This document shows, one piece after another, positions 1 through 6,895 of a DNA stretch of 14,451 nucleotides. Source of the DNA: Chitinophagaceae bacterium. GTDB lineage: Bacteria > Bacteroidota > Bacteroidia > Chitinophagales > Chitinophagaceae. The notes under the pieces are model-generated. The model worked only from the letters and a program-made list of their open reading frames with translations, had not been told where the DNA came from and searched no databases. Location of the stretch: assembly GCA_019454915.1 (NCBI GenBank), contig JACFNM010000076.1:1-14451 (forward strand). The letters are read 5' to 3'. Numbering within the stretch: position 1 is the stretch's first letter; every line of letters starts with the position of its first letter. Made by a program: the position numbers and the translations under genes.

Positions 1-1217
1 CACTGGGCTGGTTTTTATCGGGTTTGATATTATGTGCCGCAATAGTGATCACCTTATTTAGTTTTCCTTATTTTCATATACAGGAGGAGGTCAGGGAAGA
101 GTATTATATACTGTTGATTTTGGCTACGCTGGGTTCGGTTTGTATGACCATCAGTACTCATTTTGTCTCGTTTGTATTGTCTCTGGAATTGCTGAGCGTA
201 TCGCTTTTTGCCTTAATCGGCTATCTTAAAACCGGCAGCGTCTCCATTGAAGCGGGCATTAAATATTTAATCCTGGCGGCTGTCGCCACTTCATTTATAT
301 TGTTTGGTTTTGCATTGATTTATACTGCAACGGGCTCCATGGATATAGCCGGATTGGCCGGCTCGTTGAAAGGTGGTCCGTTGAATATGCTTGTACTGAC
401 AGGACTGGCGCTGGCGATTGTAGGATTTGGTTTTAAAATGGCGCTGGTACCTTTCCATTTCTGGACGCCGGATATTTATTCAGCGGCACCTGCGCCGGTA
501 GCGGCTTTTGTGGCTACCATCAGTAAAGGTGCAGCTTTCGTTTTTTTACTGAGATTGTTCTATGGTATTGACGGATTGAATCAGCCTTCGGTATGGATTG
601 CTTTTGCTGTTGTTGCTACGGCCTCTATGTTTATCGGTAACTGGCTGGGATTGCAGCAACAAAATCTGAAGCGGCTGATTGCCTATTCTTCTATTTCCCA
701 TTTAGGCTATCTGATGGTGGGTTTTCTGGCTTTTTCACCGTTGGGAATCCGGGCAGCCGTATTTTACCTGGTCATCTATTTTGCCAGTATATTGGCTGCA
801 TTTGGTATGATTACCTATCTGTCCAACAAAAAAGGCGAGCCCGTCATGATCGAGGATTATCGGGGACTCTTTTGGACGAAGCCCTGGCTGGCGGCTTTTT
901 TTACACTCGTGATGTTGTCATTGGCAGGAATTCCGTTCACCGCAGGGTTTATGGGTAAGTTCTATATACTGAGTGCAGGAATGGGTGCAGGAAAAATATT
1001 TTTACTGGTCGTTTTAGCCGTGTCCAGTACTATCGGATTGTTCTATTATCTGCGGGTGGTTGCCGTGATGCTTTCCAGAACTGAAGGAAAACCCGCACTG
1101 GATGATTATATCGGTAAACAATCCTGGGCGCTGAAAACCCTCGTCGCTATTTTATTCATTCTTATTTTATGGATGGGAGTTTATCCAAATACCTTCTTTA
1201 GTATGATGGGGATGTAG
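1..1217 (+). CDS. nuoN: NADH-quinone oxidoreductase subunit N (NuoN), 5'-truncated by window edge
   Basis: This is a membrane-arm subunit of respiratory complex I and one of the antiporter-like proton-pumping subunits. The reading frame is open from the left edge (first full codon at base 3), so the TTG at 24 is not the true start. About 404 codons are present, against roughly 460-490 for the family, so some 60-80 N-terminal residues are missing. The product is almost entirely hydrophobic helices. Residues encoded near 430-515 contain the family signature VPFHFWTPDIYSAAPAPVAAF, preceded by a conserved Lys in GFKMALVPF. A second conserved stretch, LKRLIAYSSISHLGYL, is encoded near 668-715, and AGIPFTAGFMGKF near 925-960. 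NuoN is normally the last gene of nuo operons, which fits the intergenic gap and terminator-like structures that follow. The identity is firm and the 5' end is unknown. Confidence 0.95.
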   Translation, partial: LGWFLSGLILCAAIVITLFSFPYFHIQEEVREEYYILLILATLGSVCMTISTHFVSFVLSLELLSVSLFALIGYLKTGSVSIEAGIKYLILAAVATSFILFGFALIYTATGSMDIAGLAGSLKGGPLNMLVLTGLALAIVGFGFKMALVPFHFWTPDIYSAAPAPVAAFVATISKGAAFVFLLRLFYGIDGLNQPSVWIAFAVVATASMFIGNWLGLQQQNLKRLIAYSSISHLGYLMVGFLAFSPLGIRAAVFYLVIYFASILAAFGMITYLSNKKGEPVMIEDYRGLFWTKPWLAAFFTLVMLSLAGIPFTAGFMGKFYILSAGMGAGKIFLLVVLAVSSTIGLFYYLRVVAVMLSRTEGKPALDDYIGKQSWALKTLVAILFILILWMGVYPNTFFSMMGM

Positions 1218-1369
1218 AGTGGAAATGTAATTGACTACTATATGATTTGTTTTCCATGCCGAACTGATTTTAGCACGTGAGAATCGGTTGTAATATGCAA
1301 TCGCATGAGTAGTATTTCCTAATATTCGTTGTTTCTTATAAGAATCGTTAAAAAGTTGAATGAATGGAT

Positions 1370-1410
1370 TTCAGAATAAATTCCACTTTGCAATCTGGAA
1401 ATATTCTGAA
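1370..1410. other. Imperfect long inverted repeat downstream of nuoN
   Basis: TTCAGAATA (1370-1378) pairs with TATTCTGAA (1402-1410), and the stem continues inward with TTCCA (1381-1385) against TGGAA (1396-1400), leaving a small asymmetric internal loop and a 10-nt apical loop. No T-run follows on the plus strand, so it is not a classical intrinsic terminator. It could protect the nuo mRNA 3' end or be a protein-binding dyad. The rest of 1218-1447 is AT-rich and shows no gene. Confidence 0.4.
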
Positions 1411-1447
1411 GATATTCTGGCGAGTGTGTTAAGAATTATAGAAAGAT

Positions 1448-1476
1448 AAACGGGAAGTAAAAGATACTTCCCGTTT
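1448..1476. terminator. Bidirectional terminator-like hairpin between convergent nuoN and norB
   Basis: A perfect 12-bp inverted repeat, AAACGGGAAGTA (1448-1459) and TACTTCCCGTTT (1465-1476), has a 5-nt loop. It lies 25 bp beyond the norB stop codon and 230 bp beyond the nuoN stop codon, so it can serve both converging transcripts. The flanking A and T residues give a short U-tract in either direction, which is weak but typical of a shared convergent terminator. Confidence 0.7.
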
Positions 1477-1501
1477 ATAACTTAAACACTAAGAAAGGAT
1501 A

Positions 1502-3421
1502 TTAGTTCAGCTTACCTACTTTCACCCTCCATTGTTCCGGACCGGTTTCAAGCACTTCCCAGGCGAAACTGGTTCCTAAAATTTTGTGGAGTGTGTGATG
1601 TTGACAGCCCATCTCTATATCTGATACTACCATAAATGCCTGTCCATAACCCAATTGATTAAACCTATCCAGTATGAGTTGTTCGCGAATACCTCCTTTG
1701 GGTGGCTGCTGTTTTAAATCAAGGGTTTCCAGTTGTCCATTAGAGAAGTTTTGAATCACCTGAAGTAAATCCTGTCGTTGTTCAAACGCCATGAGAAACC
1801 GGTAAGCGAATAAGAGAGTGATGATAATTAGTCCTACATAGCCGATACCCATGATAAGATAGGGAATCGTGGGATCGCCCACTCTTACGCTGTGTAAATT
1901 GAAAGAAAAAACACCGGCTGTAACGATAAGCCCGAAAAGCCATATTCCGCCTAACCATACGCCAAACTCAAACTGACTCATGGATTTGTACCATTTGTTG
2001 ATACTTTTTGGAGAGGTAAGCTTTTGATTGATGAGCTTCTGGTTGGATTCTGAGATTTCCCTGTCTTTTAGCGTAAGTAAGTCATAAATCAACACGATGG
2101 CTCCGAGGATGAAGATCGAAGCAAATATCCCCAACAACACCCGTGCCGAACTCATCGCAGGACGAATGTGATGCCCCCACCAGTCTAAACCAAGGATACG
2201 GTAAACATAGATTTGCTTTGTTCCTCCGAACGCAAAGCTACCTACGATGCCCATGAGTCCGATGAATAATAACCAGAAACTCAGTTTGGCGAGACCTTCT
2301 TTAAACCGGTTGATTCCTTTGATTTGTCTTGCTGCTTCATAGGCAGCACCCAGCACCAGGAGCCCAAACGCGCCGAATAATGCCATGTGACCATGGGCTG
2401 CTGTCAGCCAGGTTCCGTGTTCCCACAGATTGGCATAAGCCATGGTCATGGTAAATCCTAATACGCCGGCACCAACGGATTCGAACAAGGCTGATCCGAA
2501 AATAAAATAGAAGGCCGCCCGGTTTTTAATGGGGGTAACGCCGTGTTTCTCGTCTAAATAAACATGCCATATACAAAATATCAGGGGAAGGGGTTCTAAG
2601 GCGCTGAATAAAGATCCCCAGAACTGCCAGAAAGTTGGAGTGCCAATCCAGAAGTAGTGGTGTGAATTTCCTATCAATCCACTTAATACCACGAGGCTGA
2701 TACCCCAGAAAACGGCAAATCCAACTTCTTTATCGTCTGCTCCAAAAAACTTCGCCAGTATAAATCCGATGAGCGTGATATGGATAATTTCCCAAACGGC
2801 TTCCACCCAATAGTGAACTACATACCACCGAAAATACTCCTGCAGGTCTAATTCTTTTGTGGGAATCATCGTAAACAACCATACCGACATCAGCCCGACG
2901 ACACCTATCGCCAATCCCCAGTGTAATTCATTCCAACGTTTCACTTTTTTGGGAAACATTACCAGGGTAAGATAAGCGAAGATGGAAAACCCAATAAATA
3001 ATAAGATATGGGTGATACGCCCGCCTTCCAGGAACTCCATGCCCTGTTGTAACCAGGGAACATTACCTATCCAGCCGGCTATTCCTTTTTGAGCAAGGGG
3101 CAGGGTGACGATACTCCAGCCTACGACAACCCACAGCGCCACTAACAGCACGTGAACGAGCCACACAGGCTTTACATCGCGCTGACCCAATATGGGCCCG
3201 ATAAAAAGTATAGTGCCTATAAATCCGGTTACGATCCAAACAATAGCAAGGTTCAGGTGAAAAGCACGTGCTGTATTAAAATTGAAGACTCCTTTCAGCA
3301 GATTTGGATCCATCTGCATAAGGGCTAATAATAAACCAAATGAAATTTGAATGATAAAAAGAATCAGCATACTTACAAAGAAGGGGTATGCCAATCTTTG
3401 GGTTGGATATTTTATTTCCAT
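1502..3421 (-). CDS. norB: Nitric oxide reductase large subunit NorB with extra C-terminal TM helices and a DUF2249-like domain
   Basis: This is the catalytic subunit of cytochrome c-type nitric oxide reductase (2 NO + 2 e- + 2 H+ to N2O), a heme-copper oxidase superfamily member in the inner membrane. Visible ligands and active-site residues are His54 (AFHLNLAIVW), His203 and Glu207 (VVHYWVEAVWE), the FeB pair His254-His255 (NSHHYFWIG), Glu276 (SALEPLP) and His343/His345 (TAAHGHMALFG). These fit NorB rather than an oxygen-reducing oxidase. The protein is 639 residues, while Pseudomonas NorB is about 466. Twelve helices fit residues 1-450. Two more predicted TM segments follow at about 484-508 and 518-546. 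A soluble tail at 565-639 has the DUF2249 pattern: LDL, a Leu-rich helix, a hydrophobic MVVSD strand, then FAWEVLETGPEQWRVKVGK. norC ends 8 bp upstream, so the genes are co-transcribed. The NorB identity is firm and the DUF2249 assignment comes from motif reading only. Confidence 0.93.
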   Translation of the reverse strand: MEIKYPTQRLAYPFFVSMLILFIIQISFGLLLALMQMDPNLLKGVFNFNTARAFHLNLAIVWIVTGFIGTILFIGPILGQRDVKPVWLVHVLLVALWVVVGWSIVTLPLAQKGIAGWIGNVPWLQQGMEFLEGGRITHILLFIGFSIFAYLTLVMFPKKVKRWNELHWGLAIGVVGLMSVWLFTMIPTKELDLQEYFRWYVVHYWVEAVWEIIHITLIGFILAKFFGADDKEVGFAVFWGISLVVLSGLIGNSHHYFWIGTPTFWQFWGSLFSALEPLPLIFCIWHVYLDEKHGVTPIKNRAAFYFIFGSALFESVGAGVLGFTMTMAYANLWEHGTWLTAAHGHMALFGAFGLLVLGAAYEAARQIKGINRFKEGLAKLSFWLLFIGLMGIVGSFAFGGTKQIYVYRILGLDWWGHHIRPAMSSARVLLGIFASIFILGAIVLIYDLLTLKDREISESNQKLINQKLTSPKSINKWYKSMSQFEFGVWLGGIWLFGLIVTAGVFSFNLHSVRVGDPTIPYLIMGIGYVGLIIITLLFAYRFLMAFEQRQDLLQVIQNFSNGQLETLDLKQQPPKGGIREQLILDRFNQLGYGQAFMVVSDIEMGCQHHTLHKILGTSFAWEVLETGPEQWRVKVGKLN

Positions 3422-3429
3422 AATATCTT

Positions 3430-4404
3430 TTATTTTAAGGACTTGATGTATTCTATTAATGCGTTAACCTGTTCTTCGGATACGCTTCCTTCAAAGGAAG
3501 GCATCACACCCTGCTGATAATCCTTTACGATATCTGCATTCGGCTGCAAAATGGAGCGTCTCAGATACTCTTCATCGGCGTTTACCGAATTGCCCGTCGT
3601 CAGGGGTACGCTTGACCCAAAAAGTCCTTTAAAAGATGGCCCAACTACGGCTGAACCGTCGGCAGAGTGACAGGCCGTACAAGCTAATTGCTTTGCCAGG
3701 TTAGCGCCTATGGCAGCCGGTGATTCCGTGGTCTGTGCGGTATTATTTTCGACGCCGGAAGATGGGGCTGAAGAAGCCGAAGAAGTTCGTATGATGCCGC
3801 TGGCTTCTTCTAATTTCCGCGCCTGGTCTTCAATGACCGATTTGTCTGCTATCACTTTGGGGGGCCATCCGGCCGTGTTTATTTTTCCCGTGTAGATAAA
3901 ATAGGCAATCAACGCATCAATTTCTTCCGCACTGAATTGCAGGTTAGGCATGAGCGCATCCACGCCCCCCCGGTGTTCCACGCGGTCATGAGCGCCGCTA
4001 TATTTCTCCAGGTAAGCATCAATGTCTTTTGGTAAATCTTCCCCTTTGCTGAGCAATTGTTTTAGCTGAATGTCAACAATGGTTTTGGTGGGATAGGTAC
4101 CGGGAGAACCTAAGTAAGCCTTGAGCCATGCCGGCCCGGCTTGTTCATATATTTTGGTAAGGTCCGGTGCAAAGTAGGCGCCGTTTCCAACTATAGTGTG
4201 ACAGTCCATGCAGTTATAGGCCTGGAAAACCTGCTTTCCCTTCAGTGCACTCACACCGTTAAAGTGGATGTTTTCGGTACGGGGTCTTACTCTTTCTTTT
4301 GTGTCGGTAAATGAAAAAACACTCAAAATAATCCAGATTCCTGTCATAATGCCAATGACCCAAATCGCTAATTTCCTTGCTTTCTTCTCTTTCTCAAAGT
4401 CCAT
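3430..4404 (-). CDS. norC: Nitric oxide reductase cytochrome c subunit NorC fused to a second cytochrome c domain
   Basis: This is the membrane-anchored electron-input subunit of cNOR. Numbered from the chosen ATG (324 residues), there is one N-terminal TM anchor (about 12-32). A NorC domain follows with heme site CMDCH (65-69), the GNGAYFAPDL motif and axial Met152 in LMPNL. A Ser/Ala/Thr-rich linker spans about 192-230. A second class I cytochrome c domain then has CTACH (242-246), VVGPSFKGLFG and a likely axial Met301 in VMPSF. Ordinary NorC is about 150 residues with one heme, so the second domain is an addition; it resembles the C-terminal cytochrome domain of caa3-type CoxB. The ATG at 4404 overlaps the upstream stop codon by 11 bp. 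An in-frame GTG at 4428 would add 8 residues and is less likely. Heme attachment implies export to the periplasmic side. Confidence 0.9.
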   Translation of the reverse strand: MDFEKEKKARKLAIWVIGIMTGIWIILSVFSFTDTKERVRPRTENIHFNGVSALKGKQVFQAYNCMDCHTIVGNGAYFAPDLTKIYEQAGPAWLKAYLGSPGTYPTKTIVDIQLKQLLSKGEDLPKDIDAYLEKYSGAHDRVEHRGGVDALMPNLQFSAEEIDALIAYFIYTGKINTAGWPPKVIADKSVIEDQARKLEEASGIIRTSSASSAPSSGVENNTAQTTESPAAIGANLAKQLACTACHSADGSAVVGPSFKGLFGSSVPLTTGNSVNADEEYLRRSILQPNADIVKDYQQGVMPSFEGSVSEEQVNALIEYIKSLK

Positions 4405-4633
4405 TGTTGATTTCTTTAAATTGTTCACAGGTATGATTTACTAACATAATCAGCGCCCGCAGGAACGCATAGGTTACGTACAGGCTGATGATGAAGCCTA
4501 TAATGTAGTATAAAACCCAGGCAACGGTAGAGTCGCCAAAATAGCTAAGCCCGAACTCCCAGGGTGTGGACACCACCATAAAGAAGATGGTGAGCAAAAC
4601 AGCAATGATAAGAGTTTGTCTTTTTGATTTCAT
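4394..4633 (-). CDS. Small two-TM membrane protein leading the nor operon, unidentified
   Basis: The product is 79 residues with a basic N-terminus (KSKR). One hydrophobic segment lies at about 7-22, followed by a short loop STPWEFGLSYFGDS, a long hydrophobic segment at about 36-66 and a polar tail. I do not recognise the family. It is the first gene of the minus-strand operon, and its stop codon lies inside the 5' end of norC (11-bp overlap), which suggests translational coupling. By position it may be an assembly factor or an additional small subunit of the NO reductase, analogous to the small membrane proteins often found with heme-copper oxidases. That function is inferred from context only. 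The ATG at 4633 follows an AT-rich leader without a clear Shine-Dalgarno sequence, which is usual for Bacteroidota. Confidence 0.75.
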   Translation of the reverse strand: MKSKRQTLIIAVLLTIFFMVVSTPWEFGLSYFGDSTVAWVLYYIIGFIISLYVTYAFLRALIMLVNHTCEQFKEINNGL

Positions 4634-4640
4634 AATTATT

Positions 4641-4675
4641 AATGCTTTAAAAATTGAGGTCGAAGGTAAAGCATT
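4641..4675. promoter_or_regulatory. 9-bp inverted repeat in the nor leader (possible operator or 5'UTR hairpin)
   Basis: AATGCTTTA (4641-4649) is mirrored exactly by TAAAGCATT (4667-4675), with 17 bp between. It lies 8 bp upstream of the start codon of the first nor-operon gene, in the 135-bp divergent gap shared with the response-regulator gene. It could be a binding site for a dimeric regulator or an RNA hairpin in the nor leader. It does not match the FNR/NnrR-type TTGAT-N4-ATCAA box, and no such box was found in the gap. Confidence 0.4.
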
Positions 4676-4768
4676 TTAATAAATAAAGGATATAGAAGTC
4701 TTTTATTATGAAAAGAATTGATTTGAAAGAAAGCGGTGTTATTTTCAAAGTTGTAATTTCATTGACAA

Positions 4769-5455
4769 ATGGCCGGTATGAAAATTCTGATTGTTGAAGA
4801 TGAGCCCGAACTGAGAAAGAGTATGGTCAGCTATTTAAGCAGTGAGCATTATTTATGTGATGAAGCGGCAGACTACAAAACCGCGTTGGATAAAATTGAG
4901 TCGCTTGATTATGATTGTATTTTGCTTGATTTGGGGCTGCCGGATGGAAACGGCTTGGCTATCCTCCGGGAATTAAAGAATAATAAAAAAACAGAAGGTG
5001 TCATTATCATTTCGGCAAAAGATTCAATTGACGACAAGATCACGGGGTTGAATTTAGGTGCGGACGACTATTTGTCCAAGCCCTTTCATTTATCAGAATT
5101 GGGCGCCAGGGTGGCGGCCATTATAAGGAGAAGAAATTTTGAAGGAAGCAATCTTCTGCAGTTAAATGAACTCACCATTGATACGGCTGCAAAGACGATT
5201 TCGGTTCACGGTACGCCCGTGGTATTAACGCGGAAAGAATACGATTTACTTGTTTATCTAGTTTCAAATAAGAACCGGGTAATTTCAAAAAATGCGATTG
5301 CCGAACATTTAACCAAAGATGAAGCAGACGTTTTTGATAATTTCGATTTCATTTACGCGCATATAAAAAACCTGAAGCGTAAATTGACCCAGGCCGGCTG
5401 CAATGACTACATCAAAACGGTTTATGGAATGGGATATAAATTTCAAACGGGATGA
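4769..5455 (+). CDS. OmpR-family DNA-binding response regulator
   Basis: This is a two-component transcription factor. The receiver domain occupies residues 4-120, with acidic residues Glu10-Asp11-Glu12, phospho-acceptor Asp54 (ILLDLGLPDG), switch Ser82 (IISAKD) and Lys104 (LSKPF). A winged-helix DNA-binding domain occupies about 130-228, ending in the typical IKTVYGMGYKF. ATG codons at 4769 and 4778 are both possible starts; the second gives the usual MKILIVEDE beginning, and I kept the longer form. The stop codon overlaps the kinase start (ATGA), so the two are co-translated. It diverges from the nor operon across 135 bp, so autoregulation and control of nor are both plausible. The family is certain, but the target genes are unknown. 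Confidence 0.93.
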   Translation: MAGMKILIVEDEPELRKSMVSYLSSEHYLCDEAADYKTALDKIESLDYDCILLDLGLPDGNGLAILRELKNNKKTEGVIIISAKDSIDDKITGLNLGADDYLSKPFHLSELGARVAAIIRRRNFEGSNLLQLNELTIDTAAKTISVHGTPVVLTRKEYDLLVYLVSNKNRVISKNAIAEHLTKDEADVFDNFDFIYAHIKNLKRKLTQAGCNDYIKTVYGMGYKFQTG

Positions 5456-6738
5456 AATTACTGAACCGGTCCATACAATCTTATTTGCTATACGCGATAG
5501 GCATCTTTATCATATCCGTACCGCTTTTTTATTTTGTGATCAAGCAGATTATTTCACTCGATGTGGATAGGGCTTTACGGCTTCAAAGAGCTGAGATTAT
5601 TAAACGTATTGAAAGGATATCCGACAGGGATCCATTTGCCATTTTGGATGCCTTTGGTCCGGATATTATTTTTAACAGGCTGCAGGTTTATCGCTCTTAT
5701 GACAGTTTATATACAGTGAAAAAGATAGCGCCCGGCGGAAACCATCCGGTTTCGTACCGGATACTCGAGAGTAATATGTTAATACGAGGTCTGCCTTATA
5801 AGATTGTAGTCCAAAACTCATTAGTAAACAGCCAGGATCTCATTCGCAGCATCGTTCTTATAGTGGGTCTGCTATTGATATTAATTATTACCGGATTACT
5901 GTTGATCAACCGGAGGCTTTCCAAAAGTTTATGGCGTCCTTTCAATCATACGCTCACCCGGCTGGAGGAGTTCCGGGTGGATCGGTTGGAGCCTTTGGGG
6001 TTGATGCATACGGATATAGATGAGTTTGCCAGCCTGAACCGCGCGATTGATACGCTGGCGCAAAATAACAGGCGCTTATTTGGTTTGCAGAAGGAGTTTA
6101 CCGAAAATGCATCACATGAAATGCAAACGCCACTGGCCGTTTTGCAAACCAAACTTGAGTTGCTGTTGCAAACGAGTCCTCTTTCGGAAGCACAGGCAAA
6201 TCTGATAGACGAGTTATTTCAGGCAGTTCAGCGAATGAGCCGGCTCAACAAGACCCTGCTGCTGTTAACCCGTCTGGATAATCATCAGTTTGCAGAAAAA
6301 GAATACCTGCCGCTGAAGGAAGTGATAGAAAAAATCATCAGCCAGTATGACGAAGCAGTCAAAGCCAAAGATCTGCGCCTGACGCTGGAATTGAGGGATG
6401 AGGTATTTTGTTACATGAACCGTACGTTGGCGGAAATCCTGGTGAATAATTTAGTGAGTAATGCCATTCGCCATAATATCGTTTCGGGCGATCTTCAGGT
6501 GTGTCTGGAGAAAGATTTGATGGAAGTAAAGAATTCCGGACAACCCATAGCTTTGGATGAGCAAAAGATATTTACCCGTTTTCAGAAGATCAGCACCGAT
6601 CCCAATAGCATTGGGCTCGGACTTAGTATCGTTCAAAAGATATGCGAACTGAATGGTTTTGAACTTTATTATCGCTTTGACGAGCATAAACATTGCTTTT
6701 CAATAGGACTGAAACCCACTGAAGATGTGCGTTCCTGA
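5452..6738 (+). CDS. Sensor histidine kinase, partner of the upstream response regulator
   Basis: This is an inner-membrane sensor kinase of 428 residues. TM1 is at about 10-31, a periplasmic sensor region of about 100 residues at 32-131, and TM2 at 132-152. A linker leads to a HisKA domain with phospho-acceptor His222 (ENASHEMQTPLAVLQ). The HATPase domain has an N-box with Asn333/Asn337 (NNLVSNAIRHN), a G1 motif VKNSGQPI and a G2 motif GLGLSIV at 388-394. In G1 the usual Asp is replaced by Asn, a variation I recall in other Bacteroidota kinases, so the enzyme is probably still active. The sensor region has no recognisable PAS or Cache motif and no Cys cluster or heme motif, so the signal is unknown. 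The start codon overlaps the regulator stop codon, which makes them a cognate pair. Confidence 0.93.
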   Translation: MKLLNRSIQSYLLYAIGIFIISVPLFYFVIKQIISLDVDRALRLQRAEIIKRIERISDRDPFAILDAFGPDIIFNRLQVYRSYDSLYTVKKIAPGGNHPVSYRILESNMLIRGLPYKIVVQNSLVNSQDLIRSIVLIVGLLLILIITGLLLINRRLSKSLWRPFNHTLTRLEEFRVDRLEPLGLMHTDIDEFASLNRAIDTLAQNNRRLFGLQKEFTENASHEMQTPLAVLQTKLELLLQTSPLSEAQANLIDELFQAVQRMSRLNKTLLLLTRLDNHQFAEKEYLPLKEVIEKIISQYDEAVKAKDLRLTLELRDEVFCYMNRTLAEILVNNLVSNAIRHNIVSGDLQVCLEKDLMEVKNSGQPIALDEQKIFTRFQKISTDPNSIGLGLSIVQKICELNGFELYYRFDEHKHCFSIGLKPTEDVRS

Positions 6739-6807
6739 CGGATATTATTAACGTAGAAGATATTTATCGTGTTAATGGTTCTCTAATGCATTCAATAAGA
6801 AAAGTTA

Positions 6808-6832
6808 AAGACGATTAATGAAGTCGTTTTCT
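6808..6832 (+). terminator. Weak terminator-like hairpin after the two-component operon
   Basis: AAGACGA (6808-6814) pairs with TCGTTTT (6824-6830), including one G-U pair, over a 9-nt loop, and the distal arm itself supplies a short T-run. It lies 70 bp past the kinase stop codon and about 65 bp before the protease start. The stem is short, so this is tentative. Confidence 0.3.
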
Positions 6833-6895
6833 TCAGAATCTCTTCAGGATTGATGTACAAATTTGCTTTGTAATAAACCCGTAAAATGTTTAGTT

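Noticed and set aside
3710..3895. 61-codon plus-strand frame within norC.
   Set aside because: It is antisense to the low-complexity Ser/Ala linker of NorC and shows no independent coding evidence.
1502..4404. Quinol-type NO reductase (qNOR) or cbb3 oxidase instead of cNOR.
   Set aside because: A separate NorC is encoded next to NorB, NorB lacks the N-terminal hydrophilic extension of qNOR, and the active-site Glu residues (Glu207, Glu276) fit NorB rather than an oxygen-reducing cbb3 subunit.
4405..4428. GTG start that would extend NorC by 8 residues.
   Set aside because: The ATG at 4404 has a smaller overlap with the upstream gene and gives a normal short charged N-terminus before the TM anchor.
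4634..4768. FNR/NnrR/DNR-type box for NO-responsive control of nor.
   Set aside because: Only half-site-like TTGAT at about 4718 is present, without the matching ATCAA half at the required spacing.
6863..6895. TTG start that would extend the Do protease by 11 residues.
   Set aside because: The extension breaks the usual signal-peptide layout; the ATG at 6896 with basic residues followed by a hydrophobic core is better.
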